This document shows, one piece after another, positions 9,709 through 18,228 of a stretch of DNA of 64,000 nt. The first letter of the stretch is position 1. Each line of letters begins with the position of its first letter. The stretch is from positions 496,001-560,000 of the forward strand of contig NZ_JADJCO010000005.1 of NCBI RefSeq assembly GCF_016703145.1, in the 5' to 3' direction. The notes below the pieces were generated by a model. It had not been told where the DNA came from and did no database searches. It saw only the letters and a list, made by a program, of their open reading frames with translations. A program made the position numbers and the translations under genes. This stretch comes from Ottowia sp. Its GTDB lineage: Bacteria; Pseudomonadota; Gammaproteobacteria; Burkholderiales; Burkholderiaceae_C.

Positions 9709-10065
9709 TCAGCCGGAGACGCCGAGCAGCTCGACGTCGAACTTCAGCGTGGCGTTGGGCGGAATGACGCCGCCGGCGCCGCGCGGGCCGTAGCCCATCT
9801 CGGGCGGGATGATGAGGGTGCGCTGGCCGCCTACCTTCATGCCGGCCACGCCCTCGTCCCAGCCCCGGATCACATGGCCCGCGCCCAGCGGGAACTGGAA
9901 CGGGTCGTTGCGGTCGCGGCTGGAGTCGAACTTGGCGCCTTGCTGCCCGCCCGTGTAGAGCCAGCCGGTGTAGTGGACGGTAACCAGTTGGCCCGCGCGG
10001 GCCTCGGCGCCGGTGCCGGCCGCCGTGTCGATGATCTGGAGGCCGCTGGAAGTGGGGGAGGTCAT
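9709..10065 (-). CDS. FKBP-type peptidyl-prolyl cis-trans isomerase
   Basis: 118 residues, a single cytoplasmic FKBP domain: VTVHYTGWLYTG (residues ~28-39), FDSSRDRNDPFQFPLG, VIRGWDEGVAGMKVGGQRTLIIPPEMGYG and the closing IPPNATLKFDVELL. It catalyses prolyl isomerisation during protein folding. It is placed just before the grpE-dnaK-dnaJ operon on the same strand but is separated from it by a hairpin and a heat-shock promoter. A dispersed repeat copy lies directly upstream of its start. Confidence 0.93.
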   Translation of the reverse strand: MTSPTSSGLQIIDTAAGTGAEARAGQLVTVHYTGWLYTGGQQGAKFDSSRDRNDPFQFPLGAGHVIRGWDEGVAGMKVGGQRTLIIPPEMGYGPRGAGGVIPPNATLKFDVELLGVSG

Positions 10066-10072
10066 GGTTATA

Positions 10073-10133
10073 AGCTACTCTTTTAATAGCTGATAGCGCA
10101 ATATGGTTGCGGGCTACAGCCTGTTTTGACTTG
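10073..10133 (-). repeat. Dispersed ~60 bp repeat, copy 3
   Basis: In minus orientation: TCAAGTCAAAACAGGCTGTAG, CCCGCAACCATATTGCGC and AGCTATTAAAAGAGTAGC. It lies between the HxlR-type gene and the FKBP start, probably within the FKBP upstream region. Confidence 0.85.
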
Positions 10134-10204
10134 AAATTCAACGCCGCGGCGGCAAGCTTTCCGCCGGCGCTTGGGGCCCGGTGCCGCGCGTGCGCGGCCT
10201 GGCC

Positions 10205-10513
10205 TTACTTCTTCTTGGTCTGCGCCGCCACCCACTTGGTGGCGAAGGCCTGCAGGTCCGACAGGCGCTTGACCAGGTCGGCGCCGGTCATGGTCAGGCT
10301 GTAGCCATCGGACCCGTGCGTGACCAGGTTGGCGGCGCGCAGTTCTTTCAGACGGGTGTTGAGCGTGTTGGGGGTGATGCCGCCCACGCTGTCCTGCAGC
10401 AGGCGGAAGGTCTGCGGGTGGCCGTCGCGCAGCGCCCACAGCACGCGGATGGCGTAGCGCGATTCGAGCAGGGCGAGCAGCTGGCCCGTGGCGGCGTTTT
10501 CTTTGGAACTCAT
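10205..10513 (-). CDS. HxlR-type winged-helix transcriptional regulator
   Basis: 102 residues. The core LLALLESRYAIRVLWALRDG, FRLLQDSVGGITPNTLNTRLKELRAANLV and the wing GYSLTMTGADLVKRL are typical of HxlR/MarR-like regulators. It lacks the conserved N-terminal cysteine used for sensing by HypR-type members, so its signal is unknown. The start at 10513 is chosen because AGGAG lies ~10 bases upstream; the longer reading adds an unconserved leader. Its target is not evident from the neighbours. Confidence 0.8.
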   Translation of the reverse strand: MSSKENAATGQLLALLESRYAIRVLWALRDGHPQTFRLLQDSVGGITPNTLNTRLKELRAANLVTHGSDGYSLTMTGADLVKRLSDLQAFATKWVAAQTKKK

Positions 10514-10723
10514 GTCAGGCTTCTCCTCATCAATGGGCCCGGTAGGCTGTGATTGACTATAGCGCAATTTCGGCGGGCGCTACCAGTTTCATAGCTCCCG
10601 GCGGCGGCGGGCCGTGGGTTCCGTGCTACAAAATCCGGATTTTCCCTGGGCTGGCACGCCCTGGGGATGAGGTTGGTACAAATTTTGCTTAAAGTGGATT
10701 CGACCGCATTCCGCGCCGATGAA

Positions 10724-10747
10724 GCCCGGGCACCTTGAGGCCCGGGC
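10724..10747 (-). terminator. Hairpin after the amino-acid ABC operon
   Basis: GCCCGGG and CCCGGGC are separated by 10 bases, 19 bases after the ATPase gene stop on the minus strand. No U-tract follows, so this is a possible terminator only. The rest of 10514-10765 shows no gene. Confidence 0.4.
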
Positions 10748-10765
10748 GGGCCGCCAACCCAGGGG

Positions 10766-11489
<724 letters not shown>

Positions 11490-11503
<14 letters not shown>

Positions 11504-12143
11504 AGAGCTTTTTCTCCAGATGGGCGGCGTAGAGCGACAGCGGCCAGCACAGCGCGAAGTAGGCGGCGGCCACCAGGCCATAGATCAGGAAGGGCTGGAA
11601 GGTGGCGTTGGCCAGCATGGAGCCCAGCTTGGTGAGTTCGTTGAAGCCGATGATGGAGGCCACCGCCGTGCCCTTGACGATCTGCACCGAGAAGCCCACG
11701 GTGGGCGCGATCGACAGCCGCACCGCCTGCGGCAGCACCACGTGGCGCATCTGCTGCAGGTAGCCCATGGCCAGGCTGCTGGACGCCTCCCACTGGCCGC
11801 GCGGGATGGCCTCGACGCAGCCGCGCCACACCTCGGCCAGGTAGGCGCTGGTGTACAGCGTGAGGCCGATGGAAGCGGCCATCCAGGGCGAGACGTCGAA
11901 GCCCGCCATCGAGGCGCCGAAGAACACCAGGAACATCTGCATCAGCAGCGGGGTGTTCTGGAACACCTGGATGTAGGCCCCGGCCGCGCGGCGCAGCCCC
12001 TGGACGCGCCCCACGCGCGCGAACAGCACCAGCAGCCCGGCCACGCCGCCCAGCGCGAAGGCGATGAGCGACAGCAGCAGCGTGGCGAGCATGCCCGAGC
12101 CGAGCTTGCCGAGGATGGGCAGCAGCGGGATGTCGGCGATCAC
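11490..12143 (-). CDS. Amino-acid ABC transporter permease 2
   Basis: 217 residues from a GTG start at 12143, which overlaps the stop of the preceding permease gene as GTGA. It has about five membrane segments and the HisM/GlnP EAA loop (EASSSLAMGYLQQMRHVVLPQAVRL, residues ~130-155, split here for reading) that contacts the ATPase. It should pair with the neighbouring permease as an inner-membrane heterodimer. Confidence 0.88.
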
Positions 12144-12850
12144 GCGGCGCCCTCCATGGCGGGCCTTGGGGCGGTGGCTGGCGGCGCGCGGCGGGCCACG
12201 ACCCAGCGGCGCCCGATCCAGTTCAGCACGTGGCGCAGCAGCAGCGCCAGGGCGAAGTACATGGCGGTGACCACCAGATAGGTCTCGAACGCGCGGAAGT
12301 TGCGCGACTGAATGAAGTTGGCGGCGAACGTCAGGTCTTCCGCCGCGATCTGCGACACCACCGAGGTGCCCAGCATCACGATGACGATCTGGCTGCTGAG
12401 CGCCGGCCACACCTTCCGCAGCGCCGGGCGCAGCACCACGTGGCGGAACATGGCCCAGCGGCCCATGCCGAGCGCCTGGGAGGCTTCCAGCTGGCCCTTG
12501 GGCGTCTCCTGGATGCCGGCGCGCACGATCTCGGTGGTGTAGGCGCCCAGGTTGACGACGGTGGTCAGCAGGCTGGCCTGCCATTCGTTGATGTGCAGAC
12601 CCAGCGAGGGCAGGCCGAAGAACACGAACATCAGCTGCACGAGGAACGGCGTGCTGCGGATCACCTCGACGTACACCTTGAACAGCCAGTGCAGCGGCGC
12701 GATGCGCCAGGCGCGGCACACGCCGCCGGCCACGCCGATCGCCCCGCCCAGCAGGGCGCCCGCCGCCGTCAGTCCCAGCGTGAAGCCGGCGCCGCGCAGC
12801 AGCAGGTCGCCGTACTCGAAAACGGGGCCGAATTGGAACTCATAGGCCAT
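12140..12850 (-). CDS. Amino-acid ABC transporter permease 1
   Basis: 236 residues, HisM/GlnP family with about five membrane segments. The EAA loop includes LEASQALGMGRWAMFRHVV and an early RSTPFLVQLMFVFFGLP segment typical of polar amino-acid permeases. It follows the binding-protein gene by 12 bases and overlaps the second permease gene by four, so the four genes form one operon (binding protein, permease, permease, ATPase). Confidence 0.9.
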   Translation of the reverse strand: MAYEFQFGPVFEYGDLLLRGAGFTLGLTAAGALLGGAIGVAGGVCRAWRIAPLHWLFKVYVEVIRSTPFLVQLMFVFFGLPSLGLHINEWQASLLTTVVNLGAYTTEIVRAGIQETPKGQLEASQALGMGRWAMFRHVVLRPALRKVWPALSSQIVIVMLGTSVVSQIAAEDLTFAANFIQSRNFRAFETYLVVTAMYFALALLLRHVLNWIGRRWVVARRAPPATAPRPAMEGAA

Positions 12851-12862
12851 GGGCGAGCGGTC

Positions 12863-13669
12863 TCACAGGCTGGCGGGCAAAGGCATCTTCATCCAGCGTT
12901 GGGACATGGCGTTGAGGCGGCCGTCGGCCTTGGCCTTGGCGATGATGGCGTCCAGCTTCTGCAGCAGCGCCGCCTCGCCCTTGGCCACGCCGATGTAGCA
13001 GGGCGTGTCCTCCACCGCGAACTTGGCATCCATCTGCCGCAGTTTGGTGCGCTCGTTGACGGCGTTGGCCACGATGTTGCCCAGCGTCACCAGTTGAACC
13101 TGGCCGGTCAGGTAGCTCTGGGCGGTGGCGTTGTTGTCCTCGTAGCGCTTGATGGTCGCGGAAGCGGGCGCCACCTTGGTCAGCGCCAGATCCTCGGTGG
13201 AGCCGCGCGTCACGCCGATCGTCTTGCCGGCCAGGTCGGCGGGCGCCTTGATGGCCATCTCCTTGGGGCCGTAGACGCTTTTCGGGAAGGGCGCGTAGGC
13301 CTGCGTGAAGTCGATCACCTTGGCGCGCTCGGCGTTCTTGCCCAGGCTGGAGATCACGAGGTGGGCCTTGCCAGTGGTGAGGAAGGGCACGCGGTTGGTG
13401 CTGGTGACGGCCACCAACTCGACTTTCACGCCCAATTCCTGGGCCACGAGGCGGGCCATGTCGATGTCGTAGCCCTGCAGCGTCAGGTCGGTGCCCAGCG
13501 AGCCGAAAGGGGGAAAATCCTGCGGGATGGCCACCTGCACCACGCCGGCTTTCTGGATGCTGGCCAACGCATCGGCGTGCGCGGTGGAGCAGAGCATGGC
13601 CGCGGCCAGGGCGCCGGTAGCCAGCAAGGCGCGGGTGAAAGTGCGGCGCCGGGCGTGGGCGAAGGTCAT
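12863..13669 (-). CDS. Amino-acid ABC transporter periplasmic binding protein
   Basis: 268 residues with an N-terminal signal peptide (RRRTFTRALLATGALAAAML, cleavage after AHA, ~residue 32) and an SBP_bac_3 fold: VQVAIPQDFPPFGSLG, GYDIDMARLVAQELGVKVELV, SSLGKNAERAKVIDFTQAY and GKTIGVTRGSTEDL. It captures a polar amino acid in the periplasm for the permeases encoded just downstream. The 208 bases upstream (13670-13877) hold no gene and should carry the operon promoter. Confidence 0.92.
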   Translation of the reverse strand: MTFAHARRRTFTRALLATGALAAAMLCSTAHADALASIQKAGVVQVAIPQDFPPFGSLGTDLTLQGYDIDMARLVAQELGVKVELVAVTSTNRVPFLTTGKAHLVISSLGKNAERAKVIDFTQAYAPFPKSVYGPKEMAIKAPADLAGKTIGVTRGSTEDLALTKVAPASATIKRYEDNNATAQSYLTGQVQLVTLGNIVANAVNERTKLRQMDAKFAVEDTPCYIGVAKGEAALLQKLDAIIAKAKADGRLNAMSQRWMKMPLPASL

Positions 13670-13877
13670 GGGGAGACTCCTGCGGTCGGGAAACCAGAAA
13701 CGGCGGCCACGCGGGCCGGACGCCAGAAGTCAAGCAAATGGCGTGCCAGATGCGGAAACCGCCATGGCGGGGCAGCGGGCGCGGGAGTTTTCGTGTGGTC
13801 GCGCGCGGGGCGACGCAGGTGCTCCGAGGGGCGTGGCGCCCCATTTTGGCGCAGCGGCGCCCCAGGACGCTGCTTTC

Positions 13878-13937
13878 TGAGTCAAATCAGGCTCTAGCCC
13901 GCGCCAATATTGCGCGAGAAGCTATTAAATTAGAAGC
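13878..13937 (+). repeat. Dispersed ~60 bp repeat, copy 4
   Basis: TGAGTCAAATCAGGCTCTAG, CCCGCGCCAATATTGCGC and AGCTATTAAATTAGAAGC. Its right end supplies the stop codon of the convergent DUF4124/glutaredoxin gene (TAA at 13930-13932 on the minus strand). Confidence 0.88.
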
Positions 13938-14556
13938 GAATGCCAGCCGGATTGGTGGGGGTATGCGGCAGCTCCGCGCTGGGGGCCTCGGGCGCGGCCG
14001 GGGCGGGTACCGAGGCGGCAGCGGCCGGGGTGGCGCGTGCCGGCACCAGCGGGCTGGCGGGGGCGCGGCGCCAGGTGCTGGGCAGTTGCGAGGTCCTGGG
14101 GTAGCCCGCGGCGTCGAGGTACTGCGACCACTCCGCGTCGGAGAAGCCCTTGAGATGCTGCGCGCCGATGGTCAGCAGCGGCAGGTCGCCGCCGCCGACC
14201 AGGCGCTGCAGGGCGGCAACGTCGCCGCCGGACTCGATCGTCTTCTCGGCGAAGGGCACGCCGCGGTTGACCAGCAGGTTGCGGCCGCTGGTGCAGGGCG
14301 CGCACTGGCTGGCGGTGTACAGGGTGACCGGGTAGCGCTGCGCGGTCTGGCCGAGCTGGTAGGGCAGGCCGGGCGAGCCGCCGCGCGGCGCGGCGGCGTC
14401 CTGCGCGGGCGCCGGCGCCTGGGCGGCGGGCGGCGTGTCGGAATAGGTGACGCGGCCGTCGGGCCCGACCGCGCGGTAGACCTGGGCCTGCGCGGCGGCG
14501 GCCAGCATCAGCGCGCTGGCGCCGACGGTCAGGGGCGGGACGAGGGATGGTCGCAT
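13930..14556 (-). CDS. DUF4124 and glutaredoxin-domain periplasmic protein
   Basis: 208 residues. A signal peptide (~1-25, cleaved near AQAQVYR) leads into a DUF4124 segment (VYRAVGPDGRVTYSDTPP), then a glutaredoxin-like thioredoxin fold with the redox motif CAPC (in LYTASQCAPCTSGRN, ~residue 87) and a cis-proline region DLPLLTIG. A Pro/Ala-rich tail follows. It is probably a periplasmic thiol-disulfide protein; partner unknown. The last codons and the stop run into a dispersed repeat copy. Confidence 0.82.
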   Translation of the reverse strand: MRPSLVPPLTVGASALMLAAAAQAQVYRAVGPDGRVTYSDTPPAAQAPAPAQDAAAPRGGSPGLPYQLGQTAQRYPVTLYTASQCAPCTSGRNLLVNRGVPFAEKTIESGGDVAALQRLVGGGDLPLLTIGAQHLKGFSDAEWSQYLDAAGYPRTSQLPSTWRRAPASPLVPARATPAAAASVPAPAAPEAPSAELPHTPTNPAGIRF

Positions 14557-14602
14557 GGCGGCGTTGCTCCCGGTCGGTGAAGCCGGATGAGCGTGGCAGG
14601 CG

Positions 14603-16639
14603 TCAGGCCATGCCCTGGTGGCGTAGCAGGGCGTCGATGCTCGGCTCGCGGCCGCGGAAGGCCTTGAACGATTCCATGGCCGGGCGGCTGCCGCCGGCTT
14701 CGAGGATGGCCTGGCGGTAGCGGCGGCCGGTCTCGACGCTGGGCGCGCCGTCGACCGACGCGGTTTCCTCGAACGCGGCGTAGGCGTCGGCCGACAGCAC
14801 CTCGGCCCACTTGTAGCTGTAGTAGCCGGCCGCGTAGCCGCCGGCGAAGATGTGGCTGAAGGTGTGCGCCGTGCGGCTGTACGCGGGCGGATGGAGGACG
14901 GCGACCTCGCCGCGCACCGCTTCCAGCAGCGGCGGGATGTCCTGCGCCGGGTCGAAGCTGGTGTGCAGCAGCATGTCGAACAGCGCGAACTCGATCTGAC
15001 GCAGCGTCTGCATGCCGCTCTGGTAGTTGCGGGCCGCCACCATTTTGTCGTAGAGCGGGCGCGGCAGCGGCTCGCCGGTGTCGACGTGCGCCGTCATGTG
15101 GCGCAGCACGCTCCATTCCCAGCAGAAGTTCTCCATGAACTGGCTGGGCAGTTCCACGGCATCCCACTCGACACCGCTGATGCCGGAGACGTCGTGCTCG
15201 TTCACCTGCGTCAGCATGTGGTGCAGGCCGTGGCCGAACTCGTGGAACAGGGTGATGGCGTCGTCGTGCGTCAGCAGCGGCGGCTGGCCACCCACGCCCT
15301 CGGCGAAGTTGCACACCAGGTAGGCCACGGGCGTCTGCAGCCGGCCGGTGTCGGGCCGCAGCCAGCGCGAACGCGCATCGTCCATCCAGGCGCCGCCGCG
15401 CTTGCCGGGCCGCGCGCCGGGATCGAGGTAGAACTGGCCCACCAGCTGGCCGCCCCGCTCGATGCGGTAGAACTCGACGCCGGGATGCCACACGGGAGCG
15501 CTGTCGCGACGGATGCCGACCTCGAACAGCGTCTCCACGATCTTGAACAGCCCGGCCAGCACCTTGGGCAGGGGGAAGTAGGACTTGACCTCCTGCTCGC
15601 TGAAGGCGTAGCGCGCTTCCTTGAGCTTCTCGCCCGCGTAGGGCCAGTCCCAGGCCTGCGGGTCGGCCAGCTTCAGATCCTGCGCGGCGAACTGGCGCAG
15701 GTCGGCCAGGTCGCGCTCGGCGAAGGGCCGGGCCTTGCGCGCCAGCGTGCGCAGGAAGTCGATGACCTCGACGGGCGACTGGGCCATCTTGGGCACCAGC
15801 GAGACTTCGCCGAAGTTGGCGTAGCCCAACAGTTGCGCCTCGTCGCGCCGCAGTTGCAGGATGTCCCGCATGGTGGCCGTGTTGTCGTACTGGCTGGCAT
15901 CGCCTTCGGCCTGGTCGCTGGCGCGGGTGACGTAGGCGCGGTACAGGCGCTGGCGCAGCGCGCTGCTGGCGGCGTACTGCATCACGGGCAGGTAGCTGGG
16001 CAGCTTGAGGGTGAGCTTGTAGCCATCCCGGCCGTCGGCCTGGGCGGCGGCGCGCGCGGCGGCCAGCACGTCCTCGGGCACGCCGGCCACTTCGTCCGCC
16101 GTGGCGTAGTAGGCGAAGGCGTCGGTGGCGTCGAGCGCGTTCTCGCTGAACTTCTGGCCCAGCGCGGCCAGCCGCTCCTGGATGGCGGCGAAGCGCTCCT
16201 TGGCCGCGCCGCGCAGCTCGGCGCCGCCCAGCACGAAGCCGCGCAGCGCGTTGCGGTGCGCCTGGCGCTGCTCGGCGTTCAACGCGGCCGGGTCCATGGA
16301 CTTGTACTTGGCGTACAGGCGCTCGTCGGCGCCCAGGCGGGTGTAGAACTCGGTGACTTGGGGCAGGGCGGCGTTGTAGGCGGCCCGCAGCTCGGGCGTG
16401 TCGGCCACGCCGTTGAGGTGCGAGACCACGCCCCAGGCGCGGCCCAGGCGCTCGGTGGCCACGTCCAGCGTGCGGGACATGGCCGACCACTCGGCGGGAA
16501 AGCCGGGCTGCGTCACCGTGTCCAGCGCGGCCTCGGCCTCGGCCAGCAGGGTGGCGATGGCAGGCGCCACGTGCTCGGGCCGGATGCGGTCGAACAGCGG
16601 CAGGTCGGAGAAATCCAGCAGGGGGTTGGCGTTGTTCAT
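14603..16639 (-). CDS. prlC: Oligopeptidase A (M3 family zinc metallopeptidase)
   Basis: 678 residues, standard for OpdA/PrlC. The zinc-binding HEFGH (H466, E467, H470, in TLFHEFGHGLHHML) and the downstream GVEWDAVELPSQFMEN, which supplies the third ligand, are both present. It is a cytoplasmic enzyme degrading short peptides, including cleaved signal peptides. It lies 32 bases downstream of folD on the same strand, possibly co-transcribed. Confidence 0.94.
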   Translation of the reverse strand: MNNANPLLDFSDLPLFDRIRPEHVAPAIATLLAEAEAALDTVTQPGFPAEWSAMSRTLDVATERLGRAWGVVSHLNGVADTPELRAAYNAALPQVTEFYTRLGADERLYAKYKSMDPAALNAEQRQAHRNALRGFVLGGAELRGAAKERFAAIQERLAALGQKFSENALDATDAFAYYATADEVAGVPEDVLAAARAAAQADGRDGYKLTLKLPSYLPVMQYAASSALRQRLYRAYVTRASDQAEGDASQYDNTATMRDILQLRRDEAQLLGYANFGEVSLVPKMAQSPVEVIDFLRTLARKARPFAERDLADLRQFAAQDLKLADPQAWDWPYAGEKLKEARYAFSEQEVKSYFPLPKVLAGLFKIVETLFEVGIRRDSAPVWHPGVEFYRIERGGQLVGQFYLDPGARPGKRGGAWMDDARSRWLRPDTGRLQTPVAYLVCNFAEGVGGQPPLLTHDDAITLFHEFGHGLHHMLTQVNEHDVSGISGVEWDAVELPSQFMENFCWEWSVLRHMTAHVDTGEPLPRPLYDKMVAARNYQSGMQTLRQIEFALFDMLLHTSFDPAQDIPPLLEAVRGEVAVLHPPAYSRTAHTFSHIFAGGYAAGYYSYKWAEVLSADAYAAFEETASVDGAPSVETGRRYRQAILEAGGSRPAMESFKAFRGREPSIDALLRHQGMA

Positions 16640-16671
16640 GGGTGGGCAGGTGGTGGCGCCGGGCGCCTATA

Positions 16672-17526
16672 TCAAGCAGCCGCGCGCTCGGCCGCTTCCA
16701 GCGTGTTGACCAGCAGCATGGTGATGGTCATCGGCCCCACGCCGCCGGGCACGGGGGTGATGTGGCTGGCCACCTCGCGCACGCCGGCGAAGTCCACGTC
16801 GCCGCACAGCTTGCCGCCGTCGTCGCGGTTCATGCCCACGTCGATCACCACCGCGCCGGGCTTGACCATGCCGGCGGTCAGTACGTTGCGCTTGCCGACG
16901 GCGGCGACCACGACGTCGGCATCGCGCGTGAAGTGCGCCAGGTCGGCCGTGCCGCTGTGGCAGACGGTGACGGTGGCGTTGGCGGCCAGCAGCATCAGCG
17001 CCATGGGCTTGCCGACGATGTTGCTGCGGCCGATGACGACGGCGTGCTTGCCCCGCAGGTCGACCATGCCGATGGATTCGAGCATCTTCATGCAGCCGTA
17101 GGGCGTGCAGGGCTTGAAGCCGGGCTGGCCCACCAGCAGCGCGCCGGCGCTGGCGACGTGGAAGCCGTCCACGTCCTTGGCGGGCGAGATGGCCTCGATG
17201 ACCTTGTGGTCGTCGATGTGCGGCGGCAAGGGCAGTTGCACCAGGATGCCGTGGATGGCCGGGTCGCGGTTGAGCGTGTCGATGCGGGCCAGCAGCTCGG
17301 CCTCGGTCAGCGCGGCGTCGTATTTCTCCAGCACCGAGTGCAGGCCGGCATCCTCGCAGGCCTTGACCTTGTTGCGCACGTAGACCTGGCTGGCCGGGTT
17401 GTCGCCCACCAGGACCACGGCCAAGCCCGGCGTGGTGCCGGCGGCCCGCAGCCTGGCGGCCCGGGCCTTGACCTCGGCACGCAGTTGGCGGGAGAGGGCG
17501 TTGCCGTCGATGAGTTGGGCGGTCAT
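16672..17526 (-). CDS. folD: Methylenetetrahydrofolate dehydrogenase/cyclohydrolase FolD
   Basis: 284 residues with all family landmarks: VLVGDNPASQVYVRNKVKAC (catalytic Tyr and Lys), VQLPLPPHI, KDVDGFH, TPYGCMKML, VVIGRSNIVGKPMA for NADP binding and TPVPGGVGPMTITML. It converts methylene-THF to 10-formyl-THF in one-carbon metabolism. A dispersed repeat copy lies directly upstream of its start. Confidence 0.96.
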   Translation of the reverse strand: MTAQLIDGNALSRQLRAEVKARAARLRAAGTTPGLAVVLVGDNPASQVYVRNKVKACEDAGLHSVLEKYDAALTEAELLARIDTLNRDPAIHGILVQLPLPPHIDDHKVIEAISPAKDVDGFHVASAGALLVGQPGFKPCTPYGCMKMLESIGMVDLRGKHAVVIGRSNIVGKPMALMLLAANATVTVCHSGTADLAHFTRDADVVVAAVGKRNVLTAGMVKPGAVVIDVGMNRDDGGKLCGDVDFAGVREVASHITPVPGGVGPMTITMLLVNTLEAAERAAA

Positions 17527-17537
17527 GGGGAAGATTT

Positions 17538-17597
17538 CAAATGAAAATGGACTTTAGCCCGCACCGGTATTGCGCTGAAAGCTATCAGAAGAATAGC
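17538..17597 (+). repeat. Dispersed ~60 bp repeat, copy 5
   Basis: CAAATGAAAATGGACTTTAG, CCCGCACCGGTATTGCGC and AGCTATCAGAAGAATAGC. It fills the gap between the response regulator stop and the folD start. Confidence 0.85.
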
Positions 17598-17601
17598 AAA
17601 T

Positions 17602-18228
17602 TCAGGGCTTGGCGGCGCCCTGCCCGAGGGCGATCTTGAGCAGATCGGCCACGGTGTTGGCGCCCAGCTTCTCCATGATGTTGGCGCGGTGCGCCTCCAC
17701 GGTCTTGATGCTGATGCCCAGGTCGTCGGCGATCTGCTTGTTCAGGCGGCCGGCGACGATGCGTTCGAGCACCTGCGCCTCGCGCCCGGTGAGCTTGGCC
17801 AGCAGCGCGTCCCGGCTGGCGGCCTGCTGGTGCTCGGTGAAGGTGGCGCGGGCCTGATCCAGCATGTGCTCGACCAGGGGCACGAGATCGTCTTCCTTGA
17901 AGGGTTTCTGGATGAAGTCCATCGCGCCCTTCTTCATGCTGTCCACGGCCATGGGCACGTCGCCGTGGCCGGTGACGAAGGCGATGGGGAGGGGCGAGTT
18001 GCGCTCGGTCAGGCGGTCCTGCAGGTCAAGCCCGCTCATGCCGTCCATGCGGATGTCGACGATCAGGCAGGCCACCTCGCGCGGGTCGTAGCGGGCCAGG
18101 AAGGCCTCGGCCGATTCGAAGCAGCGCACCCTGAAGTCCTGGCCTTCCAGCAACCACTGCACGGAGTCCCGTACCGCCTCGTCGTCGTCGACGACATACA
18201 CCGTTCCCCGCTTCGGAATCAGACTCAT
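17602..18228 (-). CDS. Two-component response regulator, FixJ/NarL type
   Basis: 208 residues: a receiver domain with VVDDDEAV acidic pocket, phospho-acceptor D58 in LIVDIRMDGMSGLDL and FIQKPFKEDDLVPLV, followed by a LuxR-type helix-turn-helix (LTGREAQVLERIVAG, NKQIADDLGISIKTVEAHRA). The start at 18228 overlaps the kinase stop as ATGA, so the pair is translationally coupled. The position, divergent from aceE, makes pyruvate dehydrogenase regulation a testable idea. Confidence 0.92.
   Translation of the reverse strand: MSLIPKRGTVYVVDDDEAVRDSVQWLLEGQDFRVRCFESAEAFLARYDPREVACLIVDIRMDGMSGLDLQDRLTERNSPLPIAFVTGHGDVPMAVDSMKKGAMDFIQKPFKEDDLVPLVEHMLDQARATFTEHQQAASRDALLAKLTGREAQVLERIVAGRLNKQIADDLGISIKTVEAHRANIMEKLGANTVADLLKIALGQGAAKP

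Noticed and set aside
10547..10600. Possible degenerate copy of the dispersed repeat upstream of the HxlR gene
   Set aside because: Only an ATTGCGC-like block and an AGCTAT-like block are recognisable; order and spacing are too poor to count as a copy.
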